A DNA stretch of 64,000 nt from Leptospiraceae bacterium (GTDB lineage Bacteria; Spirochaetota; Leptospiria; Leptospirales; Leptospiraceae): contig JADJSX010000007.1 in NCBI GenBank assembly GCA_016711485.1, positions 305,787-369,786 on the forward strand, written 5' to 3'. How positions within the stretch are numbered: the stretch's first letter is position 1; the number at the start of each line of letters is the position of its first letter. The notes below the pieces were generated by a model that saw only the letters and a list, made by a program, of their open reading frames with translations, did no database searches and had not been told where the DNA came from. This document shows, one piece after another, positions 42,357 through 50,680 of this stretch. A program made the translations under genes and the position numbers.

Positions 42357-43007
42357 CTATCTATATTCGTTTAGGTAAGAGTTTACTTTTTTGACATATC
42401 CTTTTGTTTCGGAATAGGGAGGAATTCCTTTATATTTTCGAACTGCCCCGGGACCTGCATTGTAGGCGGCTACAGCTAGGTCTTTGTCTTTAAAAGTGTC
42501 CAGTAATTCTTTAAGATATTTTGTTCCGCCCTTTATATTTTGAGCAGGATCGAATGGATTTTTTACTCCTAATTCTTCTGCCGTATCGGGCATAAGTTGC
42601 ATTAACCCCATTGCACCTTTTGGTGATTCTGCTCTGGGATTAAAATTAGACTCTGCTTTAATTACTGCTTTTACTAAATCTGGATCTAATCCTTTTGCTT
42701 TAGCTTCAGTCTGGATAATGTCTGTTATAGTACGTGGTTTATTCGATTTTGTTTTATGAGTTTCAGCTAACTCGTTATCTCGAAATGGTTCTATCTTTTG
42801 TGAAATTTCAGTTTTTAGAATTGATTCAATTTTTTGATTTGGATCTTTGATCCCAAGGGCTAAGTCCAATTCTTGTGCAAATTCAGGCTTCTGTGCCAAT
42901 TGGTTTAAATCTTGAGAAGAACTTTTCTCTATATCTTGGGAAAGACGAGAAATTTCCTTAATTCTTTGCATAACTGACTGTATCGAATCAATATTATCTA
43001 TTTTCAC
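42357..43007 (-). CDS. Soluble lytic transglycosylase-like protein
   Basis: The 216-residue protein has a helical N-terminal part (residues 1-90) and a C-terminal SLT domain. The catalytic Glu119 lies in IKAESNFNPRAESPKGAMGL, followed by MQLMPDTAEELGV, NIKGGTKYLKEL and AVAAYNAGPGAVRKY. It cleaves peptidoglycan. No signal peptide is visible, unlike periplasmic Slt, so it may be exported differently (for instance by the flagellar system, as with some SLT-type proteins) or be cytoplasmic. A structured leader precedes it. Confidence 0.87.
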   Translation of the reverse strand: MKIDNIDSIQSVMQRIKEISRLSQDIEKSSSQDLNQLAQKPEFAQELDLALGIKDPNQKIESILKTEISQKIEPFRDNELAETHKTKSNKPRTITDIIQTEAKAKGLDPDLVKAVIKAESNFNPRAESPKGAMGLMQLMPDTAEELGVKNPFDPAQNIKGGTKYLKELLDTFKDKDLAVAAYNAGPGAVRKYKGIPPYSETKGYVKKVNSYLNEYR

Positions 43008-43096
43008 ACTATGTCTATCGGTACGTTTATTAGAAGCTTGAGGAATTTTTATTTTGGATAAAAAAAAGGGGACAATTTGTTAGAAAAGAAAAATAT

Positions 43097-43284
43097 AAAA
43101 AACCTCCCATAGCGACTGCTAAATGCCCCAAAGTGACTAAAACCCGGGAACTAAAGGAGGTCGGTGATGCTCTTGGATTTGCAAAAGGCTTTTTCTTAGA
43201 AAGCAATGCAAGCAAGAAAAAAACCTAGAGCAGAGTCACCTCACTAGTCTTGGTAATATTATAATTCACTCGACCACCTCCTTT
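43097..43284 (-). ncRNA. Structured leader candidate upstream of the lytic transglycosylase
   Basis: On the reverse strand AAAGGAGGT (43284-43276) can pair with ACCTCCTTT (43161-43153), enclosing nested stems: GGTGA-ctc-TGCTCT with AGAGCA-TCACC, TTGCA/TGCAA and GCTTT/AAAGC. The same ACCTCC can instead pair with GGGAGGT (43108-43102), which is followed by six T residues. Two mutually exclusive pairings, one terminator-like, are what an attenuator or riboswitch shows. No known riboswitch class was recognised. The 312-bp gap between trpG and this gene has no other supported feature. Confidence 0.5.
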
Positions 43285-43319
43285 TGTGTGCTTACACCCT
43301 ATAAGTCGCAATAAAAAAG

Positions 43320-43931
43320 TCAAGTCGTTTGTAAAATAAAATTCTCTAGCATTTTTTTTCCACCTTCCGTTGCAAATGATTCTGGGTGAAATTGAATACC
43401 TTCGATTGGGAAGTCATTGTGCCTTAGTCCCATAATTTCGATTCCAGCTTCTTTGGATGTTATTTGGGCAGTGATAGTAAGACATTTTGGAAGGGAATCA
43501 TATTCTACAATCAGAGAATGATAACGCATAACCTCAATATCTTGCGGTAATCCCCGAAATACACCTAGTTCATCATGGGTAATAGTATTTGTTTTCCCGT
43601 GTTTAGGTAAATAAGCTCTGATTACTTTTCCACCATAATAGTGTGCAATACCTTGCATACCAAGGCATACTCCAAGAACAGGAACCGTTTTTCCTAAATC
43701 TAGTAATACATCAGCGCATACACCAAAGTATTCTCTATCTTTGGAATCTCCGGGACCTGGAGAAATAATAATTCTATCGTAATTTTCTTTTTTAATTTCA
43801 TCGAGTGTTTTTTCATCATTTCGAACTACATGAAATACAAACGGTGTCTCTAAATTTTCTAAGATTTCTCCTACATACTGATAAAGATTGTAGGTAAAGG
43901 AATCGTAATTATCAATTAATAATACTTTCAT
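43320..43931 (-). CDS. trpG: Anthranilate synthase component II (glutamine amidotransferase)
   Basis: The 203-residue protein is a class I glutamine amidotransferase of the TrpG/PabA type. It begins MKVLLIDNYDSFTYNLYQYV, has ISPGPGDS, the catalytic Cys89 in GVCLGMQ, and the His-Glu pair in FHPESF. It supplies ammonia to the chorismate-binding subunit encoded 8 bp upstream. I call it trpG rather than pabA because its partner carries TrpE-like residues; a shared role is possible. Confidence 0.88.
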   Translation of the reverse strand: MKVLLIDNYDSFTYNLYQYVGEILENLETPFVFHVVRNDEKTLDEIKKENYDRIIISPGPGDSKDREYFGVCADVLLDLGKTVPVLGVCLGMQGIAHYYGGKVIRAYLPKHGKTNTITHDELGVFRGLPQDIEVMRYHSLIVEYDSLPKCLTITAQITSKEAGIEIMGLRHNDFPIEGIQFHPESFATEGGKKMLENFILQTT

Positions 43932-43939
43932 ATATTTTC

Positions 43940-45316
43940 CTATAATACCTTTCTGGAAATAAAAGAATTCAATACTTTTTCTTGGGCACCAAGTTTGTTT
44001 TTGATTTCTTGATACTCATTTGCGGGTAATGAATCGTAAACTATTCCACCAGATGCTTGGGTATATCCGTATTCTCCGGCTACAAATAGTGTTCGAATAG
44101 GAATTGCGAAAGTACAGTTTCCATTAAATCCAAAATGCCCAAGTGCTCCACCATAAGGTCCCCTTGGATTGTTTTCAATTCTTTGAATTATTTTCATGGA
44201 TTCAATTTTGGGAGCACCGGATAACGTTCCGGCAGGAAAGGAAGAGGCTAGTCCCGAAAACATATCCTCTCCTTTTTTTATGATTCCAATTACTTCGCTT
44301 GATATATGTTGGATATGACTGTATTTTTTAATTTCCATTAACTTACGGACTTTTACGGTTCCAAATTTTGCAACTCTTCCTAAATCGTTTCTATGCAAAT
44401 CGACTAACATATTATGTTCTGCGATTTCCTTTGGATCATTCAGAAGAGTTCTAGCAAGTTGAATGTCTTCGTCTGCGGATAATCCTCGTTTAATGGATCC
44501 GGCAAGTGGAAACGTTTCCATTTCCCCATTTCGTAATCTAAAAAGCAATTCAGGGCTGGCTCCGATAATTTTTTTATCACCGAATTTTAAATAATACATA
44601 TGCGGGGAAGGGTTTACTTGTCTTAACTCACTATAAATGGGAAGAGTGTCACCGATGATTTTATATTCGGCTTTTAATCCAATTTGGCATTGAAATGTAT
44701 TGCCTGCTTTTACTTCTTCTAAAACTTCCGTTACTTTTGTTTTATGTTCCTCTTCTGAAAAAGTATAACGAATAAATTCGATGTTAGTTTTGTAAGACTT
44801 TTCGCTGATGTTTGGTTGTTTAATAATTTGTTTTATTTGTTCGATTCGATTTTTTTCGTAATAGAAGTAAAAAATTTCTCCAGTCATTTTATCTAGGATG
44901 ACTCCATCAAGATAAATTCCAAATTGAAAGTTGGGAAAATCTCGGTGTGTATTTAGATGCAGTGACGGTTCGAAATAATTCATACCTTCATAACAAATAA
45001 AACCTACTAAACCACCTGCATAATTTACCGAAAGAACGTCAGTCGGAATAACTTCCCTTAGCGCATAATAAGGATTTTCGCACGGATATTCTTTATCATC
45101 TATGAACAAAGATTTTTCTTTTCCGTAAACAATATGTTCGGGGTCGAATCCAAGTATAGAATAACGGGAATCATAACTTTCTTTATCCATTGATTCGAGA
45201 AGAAAACAATTTGAAAATTGTCTTTCAATTTTTTGAAATAACTCAAAAAATTGAACATTTTCTTCAAGTCTTGTATAGGTAGCTTTTCGTGGTAGTTGAA
45301 TTTTGGGAATACTCAT
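43940..45316 (-). CDS. trpE: Anthranilate synthase component I
   Basis: The start was set at the ATG at 45316 (MSIPKIQLPRKATY); a TTG five codons upstream is also open. The 458-residue protein is a chorismate-utilising enzyme: VKAGNTFQCQIG, HNMLVDLHRNDLGRVAKFGT, SSFPAGTLSGAPK and YTQASGGIVYDS are conserved blocks. The loop reads PLAGS, with alanine where PabB carries the reactive lysine (PIKGT), which favours anthranilate synthase. With trpG it converts chorismate to anthranilate. A good promoter lies upstream. Confidence 0.85.
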   Translation of the reverse strand: MSIPKIQLPRKATYTRLEENVQFFELFQKIERQFSNCFLLESMDKESYDSRYSILGFDPEHIVYGKEKSLFIDDKEYPCENPYYALREVIPTDVLSVNYAGGLVGFICYEGMNYFEPSLHLNTHRDFPNFQFGIYLDGVILDKMTGEIFYFYYEKNRIEQIKQIIKQPNISEKSYKTNIEFIRYTFSEEEHKTKVTEVLEEVKAGNTFQCQIGLKAEYKIIGDTLPIYSELRQVNPSPHMYYLKFGDKKIIGASPELLFRLRNGEMETFPLAGSIKRGLSADEDIQLARTLLNDPKEIAEHNMLVDLHRNDLGRVAKFGTVKVRKLMEIKKYSHIQHISSEVIGIIKKGEDMFSGLASSFPAGTLSGAPKIESMKIIQRIENNPRGPYGGALGHFGFNGNCTFAIPIRTLFVAGEYGYTQASGGIVYDSLPANEYQEIKNKLGAQEKVLNSFISRKVL

Positions 45317-45381
45317 AGGATATTGCAACAATATTGTTTAAGAGTCGTCATGCAACCAAAATTCTATCTGTATTAGCCTGC

Positions 45382-45409
45382 ATTATATACCCTTCTGTCT
45401 TTTAATCAA
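45382..45409 (-). promoter_or_regulatory. Sigma-70-type promoter for trpEG
   Basis: On the reverse strand TTGATT (45409-45404) and TATAAT (45387-45382) are separated by 16 bp. Transcription would start about 60 bp upstream of the trpE ATG. No trp leader peptide with tandem Trp codons was found in that leader. Confidence 0.6.
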
Positions 45410-45485
45410 TAAAAATTGTATGCTTCCTTTTTCTAGTAACTTTGTGTCGCTAACGTGCAACTCTAAATCTGAATATTAAATTTTC

Positions 45486-46586
45486 CTAGTCGTAGACTTC
45501 TATATCAGTCCAGATTTTTCTAAATTTTCTATGAAATAAAGCTAATTGCATATAGTGGTATCTATAGATATTTTCTTGTTTTATGTATTTGCTTTTTTTA
45601 TAGTAATAGAGTTTATTAGCCCCATAGTATTGTTTGGTTTCTTTCTCGTATTTAATGAATTCATTTTTATTTGCATTAAATAATATATCAGCAAATAATT
45701 CGTCATAAGATATTTCTAAACATTCTAAAGAAATATTACAAAGTTTTTCTCTGTAAATCACATTGGCCAATCGTTCCATTTTATAAAATAGATAATGCCT
45801 AGAAACTCCTCCCTGTACTTCTGGAGAATAAATTGCAAATGCAAATAAATTTCCAGGTGTTACCGTTGTGCTAAGTGAGCGCTTTAATTTTATATTAGCC
45901 GCTATAGACGAAATAGTTTTCTCTGGATTTATTTGAAATATTCCGCCGTGGCTAATATGAATTATGCCTTCTTCTGACAATAAGTAATCATAGGTAAGGG
46001 AAACTTGAATATAATTCATTTCTGGATTTTTTTTATTTATAATTCGTAGAATTCCACTTATATTTTCTAAGTCTCCTTCTCCAATTCCTAATTCGCTTCC
46101 AAATAAAACGAACGTTTTACGTTTTGCAATTTGTGTTTTAAATGATTCAAATTTTTCATAAATTGATAGTGATGTATTTCTTCGGATTGTTCTTAAAAGA
46201 TTGAATATGTCTTTGGTTAAATGTTGTCCGCCGGTTAAACGAATGAAAATGGGTACAATGGAAAATTGTAGAATAATTGACTTGATTATCTTTTTCCAAA
46301 TCGATTTGGTCTCAAATGGAAATTCTCTTTCCGTAAGATTTTTTTGGATTGGAAAATAAAGCATAGCTTCCAAATGAAATATTTTCTCTAAAAAGCCTAC
46401 GAGTAAAACATCCCTTTCTTCCACATTGTTTACAAGAACTGTGCATGGGTAAGGTAAAAACGGTATCGAATGAATGCCCGTTTGCAGATAATATTTTACG
46501 TCCTTAAAAAAGAACTGACTTAGGTAACGTAGGCATTTCATTGAAATCCTACTTCTAAAATTTATTTTAGAAATTTTTTTTGTCAT
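45486..46586 (-). CDS. Protein of unknown function
   Basis: The ATG at 46586 was chosen; an in-frame TTG three codons upstream is possible. The 366-residue protein has a basic N-terminus (TKKISKINFRSRI), a moderately hydrophobic region around residues 95-115, and a final third rich in Tyr and Lys. Segments such as IPFLPYPCTVLVNN and ILQFSIVPIFIRLTGG hint at an acyltransferase-like membrane-associated enzyme, but no HX4D motif is seen. I do not recognise the family. It diverges from the lipoprotein gene to its right. Confidence 0.55.
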   Translation of the reverse strand: MTKKISKINFRSRISMKCLRYLSQFFFKDVKYYLQTGIHSIPFLPYPCTVLVNNVEERDVLLVGFLEKIFHLEAMLYFPIQKNLTEREFPFETKSIWKKIIKSIILQFSIVPIFIRLTGGQHLTKDIFNLLRTIRRNTSLSIYEKFESFKTQIAKRKTFVLFGSELGIGEGDLENISGILRIINKKNPEMNYIQVSLTYDYLLSEEGIIHISHGGIFQINPEKTISSIAANIKLKRSLSTTVTPGNLFAFAIYSPEVQGGVSRHYLFYKMERLANVIYREKLCNISLECLEISYDELFADILFNANKNEFIKYEKETKQYYGANKLYYYKKSKYIKQENIYRYHYMQLALFHRKFRKIWTDIEVYD

Positions 46587-46651
46587 TGAAATCAAAATTC
46601 TATATATTGGAGTTATTTTGGCAACTCATTTCATACAAGAAGGAGAGTTTT

Positions 46652-47296
46652 ATGAAACGGTTATTATTGTATTTACTATCTCTAGTATTTATATCAGTTC
46701 ATTCTAATTGCAGATGGATTTACGAAACGTATGAAAACAACGTATCAGGTGTGACATTGACCGATGAGATTGTTGTTAAATACATTAAGGCGACAAAAGC
46801 ACTTCATAATTTAGGACCGAGTATTCCTCAGAAATTGGCAGAGAAGGGAGAAGGTCAGGCAACGGGTATGGAACTTTATAATGAGATTGATTCCGTTATT
46901 AAAGAGGCTGGATTTAAGGACTACTTTGAATTTGTGAAAGTAAATGCTAAAATTGCTTGGGCATGGAATGTATCTCAAGGCCAATCTGGAGTAGATAAAT
47001 TTAAAGATATGACGGATAACGGTTTGAAACAAATTGAGGAAACGATAGCAGATCCGAATATGCCAGAAGAAACTAAAATCGAACTCAGAAAAGCAAAACA
47101 AGAAATTTTGGAAAACTGGACGCATAACAAAAAGTATGCGGATATTGCAATGAGTATTGTGCGTCCGCTTACAAACCAGCGTGACCTGGAAATCATTAAA
47201 CGCCACCAGAAAGATCTAATGGAGGCATACACTGGTATATCGCAAACGAAGTTGCAGGAGATTGATTCGAGTATTTTTATTACGGTGGATAAGTAA
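46652..47296 (+). CDS. Putative small lipoprotein
   Basis: The ATG at 46652 is preceded by AAGGAGAG and opens a signal peptide MKRLLLYLLSLVFISVHSNC with a relaxed lipobox Cys at residue 20. The mature 195 residues are mostly helical and charged, including the pattern LKQIEETIADPNMPEETKIE. The family is not recognised. It is a single gene on the forward strand. Confidence 0.65.
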   Translation: MKRLLLYLLSLVFISVHSNCRWIYETYENNVSGVTLTDEIVVKYIKATKALHNLGPSIPQKLAEKGEGQATGMELYNEIDSVIKEAGFKDYFEFVKVNAKIAWAWNVSQGQSGVDKFKDMTDNGLKQIEETIADPNMPEETKIELRKAKQEILENWTHNKKYADIAMSIVRPLTNQRDLEIIKRHQKDLMEAYTGISQTKLQEIDSSIFITVDK

Positions 47297-47380
47297 ATTT
47301 TTTAGTTCAACTTTGGAATCAAAGATTTCTGATTGGTATTTCCTGAGTATGAATGTATCGATTATGACACAAAAAAATCC

Positions 47381-48511
47381 TCACTCTACTACTACCCTAG
47401 GTATCTCCGGATGAATGCGAGTAACCACATCGTAATTAATTGTCCCTGTGAGTTGTGCAATTGTATCAGCGGATATTGTTTCCTTCTCGGAACGGCCGAT
47501 TAATACTACTTCCGTTCCTACATTTACATTTCGGATATGGGTAATATCGATCATGCTCATATTCATGCAAACTCTTCCGATGATATGAGCACGCTCTCCA
47601 TTGACTAAAACATAACCTTGGTTGGAGAGCCTTCTGTCAAATCCTTCATTGTAGCCGACAGGAATTACTGCGAGCGTTGTCGGATAATTAGTCTTAAACG
47701 TTGAACCATAGCCAATGTAAGAACCAGTCGGAACTTTTTTTGTGTGGACAATCGTTGTTTTCCACGAGAGGACTGGCATTAAGTCAAATGTATTTTTTCC
47801 CATAAGAGAAAGAGAAAGCCTCGTCTCAAGACTAGGCCAGAGTCCGTAGAGAGAAATCCCCACTCGCACCATATCAAAATGAGCTTCTTTAAAAAGCATT
47901 GTTGATGCAGAAGATGCAGCATGGAGGATAATATCCGTATATCCCTGTTTCTCTGCGTGTTTTATATATTCCTGAAATGTCTTTAATTGTTGCATGGAAT
48001 AGGAGTGCTCGGTAAAATCTTCCGTGCTAGCAAAGTGCATGAGTAGACCAGAGAGATTTACTTTTTTAGATTTTAATTCTTCCATCAGTTTGAATAAGTC
48101 CTTTCCTGATTGTCCGAGCCTTGCCATTCCAGTGTCTGTCTTAAGGTGAATCTTTGGTTCATTGGAAAGTTTTGATAGATGTAAAATTTCCTTTAGTCTA
48201 GAAGAAACAATCCAAAAGTTGCTATGGTTAAGATCATTTAGCCGCTCTTCTAGATTGGGAACTTCTCCCATTATCATTATGGGAGTAGGGGAAAATTTCT
48301 TTAGTAGAAGTGCTTCTTCGAGTGAGTTGACTGCGAGCACATCTACTCCGTTTTCGATGGCGAGTTTTGCCATTAGTTCTATTCCATGCCCGTAGGCGTT
48401 GGATTTGATTGCTACCGCCAAACGAGTATTTGGCGATAGAATCGAGCGAAATGCTTTTATATTATTAGAGACTGCTTTACGGGAAATCTCTACCCGTGTA
48501 GGGGCTAACAA
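47381..48511 (-). CDS. alr: Alanine racemase
   Basis: The 376-residue protein has the PLP Lys36 in AIKSNAYGHG, the beta/alpha-barrel motif KTDTGMARLG, RVGISLYGLWP, and a C-terminal beta-domain with PVGYNEGFDRRLSNQG and GRVCMNMSMIDIT. It makes D-alanine for peptidoglycan. It is full length, and its start follows the FmdB gene by 2 bp, so the two are co-transcribed. Confidence 0.95.
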   Translation of the reverse strand: MLAPTRVEISRKAVSNNIKAFRSILSPNTRLAVAIKSNAYGHGIELMAKLAIENGVDVLAVNSLEEALLLKKFSPTPIMIMGEVPNLEERLNDLNHSNFWIVSSRLKEILHLSKLSNEPKIHLKTDTGMARLGQSGKDLFKLMEELKSKKVNLSGLLMHFASTEDFTEHSYSMQQLKTFQEYIKHAEKQGYTDIILHAASSASTMLFKEAHFDMVRVGISLYGLWPSLETRLSLSLMGKNTFDLMPVLSWKTTIVHTKKVPTGSYIGYGSTFKTNYPTTLAVIPVGYNEGFDRRLSNQGYVLVNGERAHIIGRVCMNMSMIDITHIRNVNVGTEVVLIGRSEKETISADTIAQLTGTINYDVVTRIHPEIPRVVVE

Positions 48512-48513
48512 GA

Positions 48514-48819
48514 TTAATCCAACCCGTATTTATTTCGCATAGAAGAACCCGGGCAACTCGATGTTCCGTGACAACCACAACCAGTGCTTGCAGTTGCACT
48601 CGGAGAAGTATGTCTGGTATACGGCGAACGGTCTTGGTAGGAGCTAAGGTCAGTTTCTCCAAAACCTGAGAACGCGAACGACGAAATCATCTTGTGGATA
48701 ACACCGTTTTGCTTGCAGCCTTCGTTTATTTTGTCACAGTCTGTAAATGGTGTAGAATTGGTTTGTAATACTTCAAATTTTTTGTTACAAGTTTCACATT
48801 TGTATTCAAAGATTGGCAT
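48514..48819 (-). CDS. FmdB-family zinc-ribbon protein
   Basis: The 101-residue protein begins MPIFEYKCETCNKKFEVLQ, the hallmark of FmdB-type putative regulatory zinc ribbons; a second Cys pair (DCDKINEGCKQNG) completes the site. A Ser/Thr-rich tail with GCGCHG follows. FmdB proteins are short and of uncertain role, sometimes near formamidase genes. Here it is upstream of alr. GGGAGGAAAA precedes its start. Confidence 0.88.
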   Translation of the reverse strand: MPIFEYKCETCNKKFEVLQTNSTPFTDCDKINEGCKQNGVIHKMISSFAFSGFGETDLSSYQDRSPYTRHTSPSATASTGCGCHGTSSCPGSSMRNKYGLD

Positions 48820-48884
48820 TTTTTCCTCCCGGAATTGATTCCAGTATTTAGACTCATGGGAATTTTACAAATGGAATATTAAAT

Positions 48885-48918
48885 TTGACAAAATAGCTAC
48901 AGTGGCTATAATTTACCT
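48885..48918 (+). promoter_or_regulatory. Consensus promoter of the 48.9-kb TA operon, near-leaderless
   Basis: TTGACA (48885-48890), 16 bp, TATAAT (48907-48912), then 6 bp to the GTG start at 48919. ATAGC (48893-48897) and GCTAT (48905-48909) form inverted half-sites overlapping the -10. No Shine-Dalgarno is present. The transcript would begin at or within a few bases of the start codon. Confidence 0.78.
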
Positions 48919-49230
48919 GTGACTTCCGTAGGCGTAAGAAATCTTAAAAATAATCTGAGTAAATATCTGCACTTGGTGAAAGCTGGTGAGACAATAGTTA
49001 TCACTGAGCATGATCTCGTCATTGCCGAGATTAAAAGACCTTCTGAAAATTTACGCGATTCAAAGAAACGTGCTGTTGCTTATCTTGAAGAACAAAGTAA
49101 AATCGGAAAAGTTAAACTTGCAAAAAGAAATAATTCTCAGATTGATTCTATTGTAAAAAAATATTCAGATAAAAAAAGTAAAATGGATTGGAAAAAAATA
49201 TATAGTGATACGAGGGCAGATCGTTTCTGA
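48919..49230 (+). CDS. Phd/YefM-type antitoxin
   Basis: The 103-residue protein begins (GTG) MTSVGVRNLKNNLSKYLHLV, then KAGETIVITEHDLVIAEIK, the standard Phd/YefM N-terminal fold. The second half is lysine-rich and likely the toxin-binding arm. It sits 1 bp upstream of a PIN toxin start, so this is a Phd-VapC-type pair. The promoter geometry suggests a leaderless mRNA. Confidence 0.85.
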   Translation: MTSVGVRNLKNNLSKYLHLVKAGETIVITEHDLVIAEIKRPSENLRDSKKRAVAYLEEQSKIGKVKLAKRNNSQIDSIVKKYSDKKSKMDWKKIYSDTRADRF

Positions 49231-49231
49231 A

Positions 49232-49659
49232 ATGACTGTATATTTAGATTCCAGTGTTATTCTCTCAATTATTTTCCAAGAACCTACTTTAGATAAAACA
49301 ATTGAAATATGGAAATCTTCCGAGATGCGTGTTAGTTCAATATTGCTCGAAGCGGAATGTAAAATTAGTATTAAACGATATTTTTTTCATAATAAAAAGA
49401 AATTACCTTCAACCTGGAAAAAAAAAAGCTAGAAGAGCTAGATAAGTTACTCGAAGAAATTCATTTTAAGAATGTTGACTCTTCTACTATTCAAATAGTT
49501 GCTAATGAAGATATCCTCTCGGGTTGTCGAACCTTGGACGCATTACACCTGTCTACCGCTATCGAATTTCGAAAAGAGTTTGGAGATAGCTTAGTCATTT
49601 TTTCTTACAATAAAGATTTTAACAAAGTAGCAAAGGAATTGAAGTTTAAAACTTTGTAA
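49232..49659 (+). pseudogene. VapC-family PIN toxin interrupted by a frameshift in an A10 run
   Basis: The first frame (from ATG 49232, MTVYLDSSVILSIIFQ) carries the first acidic motif and ends at a TAG just after an A10 run (49418-49427). From the next frame the rest of the PIN domain continues: LEELDKLLEEIHF, CRTLDALHLSTAIEFR, VIFSYNKDF, to a TAA at 49657-49659. Eleven A residues would restore one frame. The run ends A-AAA-AAG, a classical -1 slippery heptamer, so slippage could also make full-length toxin. Sequencing error is the simplest explanation. Confidence 0.85.
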
Positions 49660-50027
49660 TGAATCTTAAATACCTTGTTATCAAATGCAATGACCTTGAA
49701 AAGAGCAAAGCTTTCTATGAAGCAATTGGTTTTCATCCTGTAAAAGAAAAACATGGAAGTGGAGTGGAACATTATAGTTTTATGGTAAACGATTTTGTTA
49801 TAGAGCTATATCCATCAAGCAAAAGGGTAGAAGGAAATTTAATTTTGGGTTTAGAAATAAATATTCCAATTGAGGAAATTAGGCAAAGACTTAAATTTAT
49901 TTCTTCCGACCAAGAACTCTCTAAAAACAAAGATGGAAAATTTTCTATCAATGACCCGGATGGGAATAGGATTATTTTTTTTCCTACTCCAAATCCAGAG
50001 CAAATCCCAACTTCTTCATACTCTTAA
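49659..50027 (+). CDS. VOC/glyoxalase-superfamily protein
   Basis: The 122-residue protein begins MNLKYLVIKCNDLEKSKAFY and contains ALGFHP-like EAIGFHPVKEKHG, a VIELYPSS strand and the late NDPDGNRIIFFPT motif. This is the glyoxalase/dioxygenase fold. Its ATG overlaps the TAA of the frameshifted toxin (TAATG). Its 3' end overlaps the convergent vapC by 44 bp. Substrate unknown. Confidence 0.8.
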   Translation: MNLKYLVIKCNDLEKSKAFYEAIGFHPVKEKHGSGVEHYSFMVNDFVIELYPSSKRVEGNLILGLEINIPIEEIRQRLKFISSDQELSKNKDGKFSINDPDGNRIIFFPTPNPEQIPTSSYS

Positions 50028-50385
50028 AATCAACCTTATTCCAAGTAAGCAATTTCGCCTTATGGTGAATAGCCGTTGCAGCAATGATACAATCTGCCTT
50101 AGATCCTTTTTTTCGCCCTGTCTTATTAAAAATATCTGCAGCTAATTCTGCTATTCCGAAGTCAAGGGGAAGAATTCTTCCTTCTAAAAAATCCCAGATG
50201 TCTTGTCTTTGTTCTGAAGTCAAAGGTCCACATACAAATTCGTGCCATGCTATAGCACTTGTGGAACATTTCCAACCTGCTAATAGTTTGGCCTTTAATA
50301 CACTGCGAGTTTTATTGTTTCCAAGGAGTAAATCTATGAGGCAATTTGTGTCTAAGTGCAATGTCTTATTGCTCAAAAGTCCCAA
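49984..50385 (-). CDS. vapC: VapC-family PIN-domain toxin
   Basis: The 133-residue protein begins MGLLSNKTLHLDTNCLIDLL, with Asp12 in the first motif, AWHEFVCGP Glu, and the late SKADCIIAATAIHH and TWNKVDF positions. PIN RNase fold is clear. Its start lies inside the end of the upstream antitoxin gene (13-nt overlap), a typical coupling. It overlaps the VOC gene tail to tail. Confidence 0.87.
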   Translation of the reverse strand: MGLLSNKTLHLDTNCLIDLLLGNNKTRSVLKAKLLAGWKCSTSAIAWHEFVCGPLTSEQRQDIWDFLEGRILPLDFGIAELAADIFNKTGRKKGSKADCIIAATAIHHKAKLLTWNKVDFKSMKKLGFALDLE

Positions 50386-50639
50386 CCTTTTTTATTTTCT
50401 TCCACTATTTTCTTGAATGCTGCAATTTCTTTAGGAGATGCTTTTTTCTTTTTTTCTAAGGACGCAAGAATAGCAAGAGGAGAACGGGCTTTATTTGCGG
50501 CAACTTCATTCATTGCGATCTGAATGGACTTACGGACAACTTCTGCCTGTGAAACATTCCAATTCAATGCTAGGCTTCGAATAGCTTCGTTTGTGTCCTT
50601 GTCTAAAGTGAAAGTAGATTTTAAAGTCATAGTAGCCAT
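50373..50639 (-). CDS. vapB: Ribbon-helix-helix antitoxin (VapB-type)
   Basis: The 88-residue protein contains a CopG-type strand and helices: TLKSTFTLDKDTNEAIRSLA, then NVSQAEVVRKSIQIAM. A Lys-rich linker and a C-terminal arm ending NKKGWDF follow. A second in-frame ATG lies three codons downstream and could be used instead. The operator palindrome overlaps the first ATG, so the antitoxin probably represses its own start region. Confidence 0.82.
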   Translation of the reverse strand: MATMTLKSTFTLDKDTNEAIRSLALNWNVSQAEVVRKSIQIAMNEVAANKARSPLAILASLEKKKKASPKEIAAFKKIVEENKKGWDF

Positions 50640-50673
50640 ACCAGTAGTATGGTATGGTAGATTATTTTGTCAA
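50636..50673 (-). promoter_or_regulatory. Promoter and palindromic operator overlapping the antitoxin start
   Basis: Reverse strand: TTGACA (50673-50668), 16 bp, CATACT (50651-50646), 6 bp, ATG at 50639. Arms CCATACCA (50636-50643) and TGGTATGG (50650-50657) form a perfect 8-bp inverted repeat with a 6-bp centre that covers the -10 and the start codon. No ribosome site is present. Confidence 0.72.
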
Positions 50674-50680
50674 GAAAAAA

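Noticed and set aside
43167..43199. Ten-codon forward frame with a perfect AAAGGAGGT upstream
   Set aside because: It leads into no forward-strand gene, and the Shine-Dalgarno-like bases are explained by the paired arms of the leader structure.
43030..43215. 61-codon reverse frame in the transglycosylase leader
   Set aside because: It starts with TTG without a ribosome site and lies entirely inside the structured region; no family resemblance.
43320..45316. pabA/pabB instead of trpG/trpE
   Set aside because: The PLAGS loop lacks the lysine typical of PabB. The alternative is not fully excluded, as one amidotransferase may serve both.
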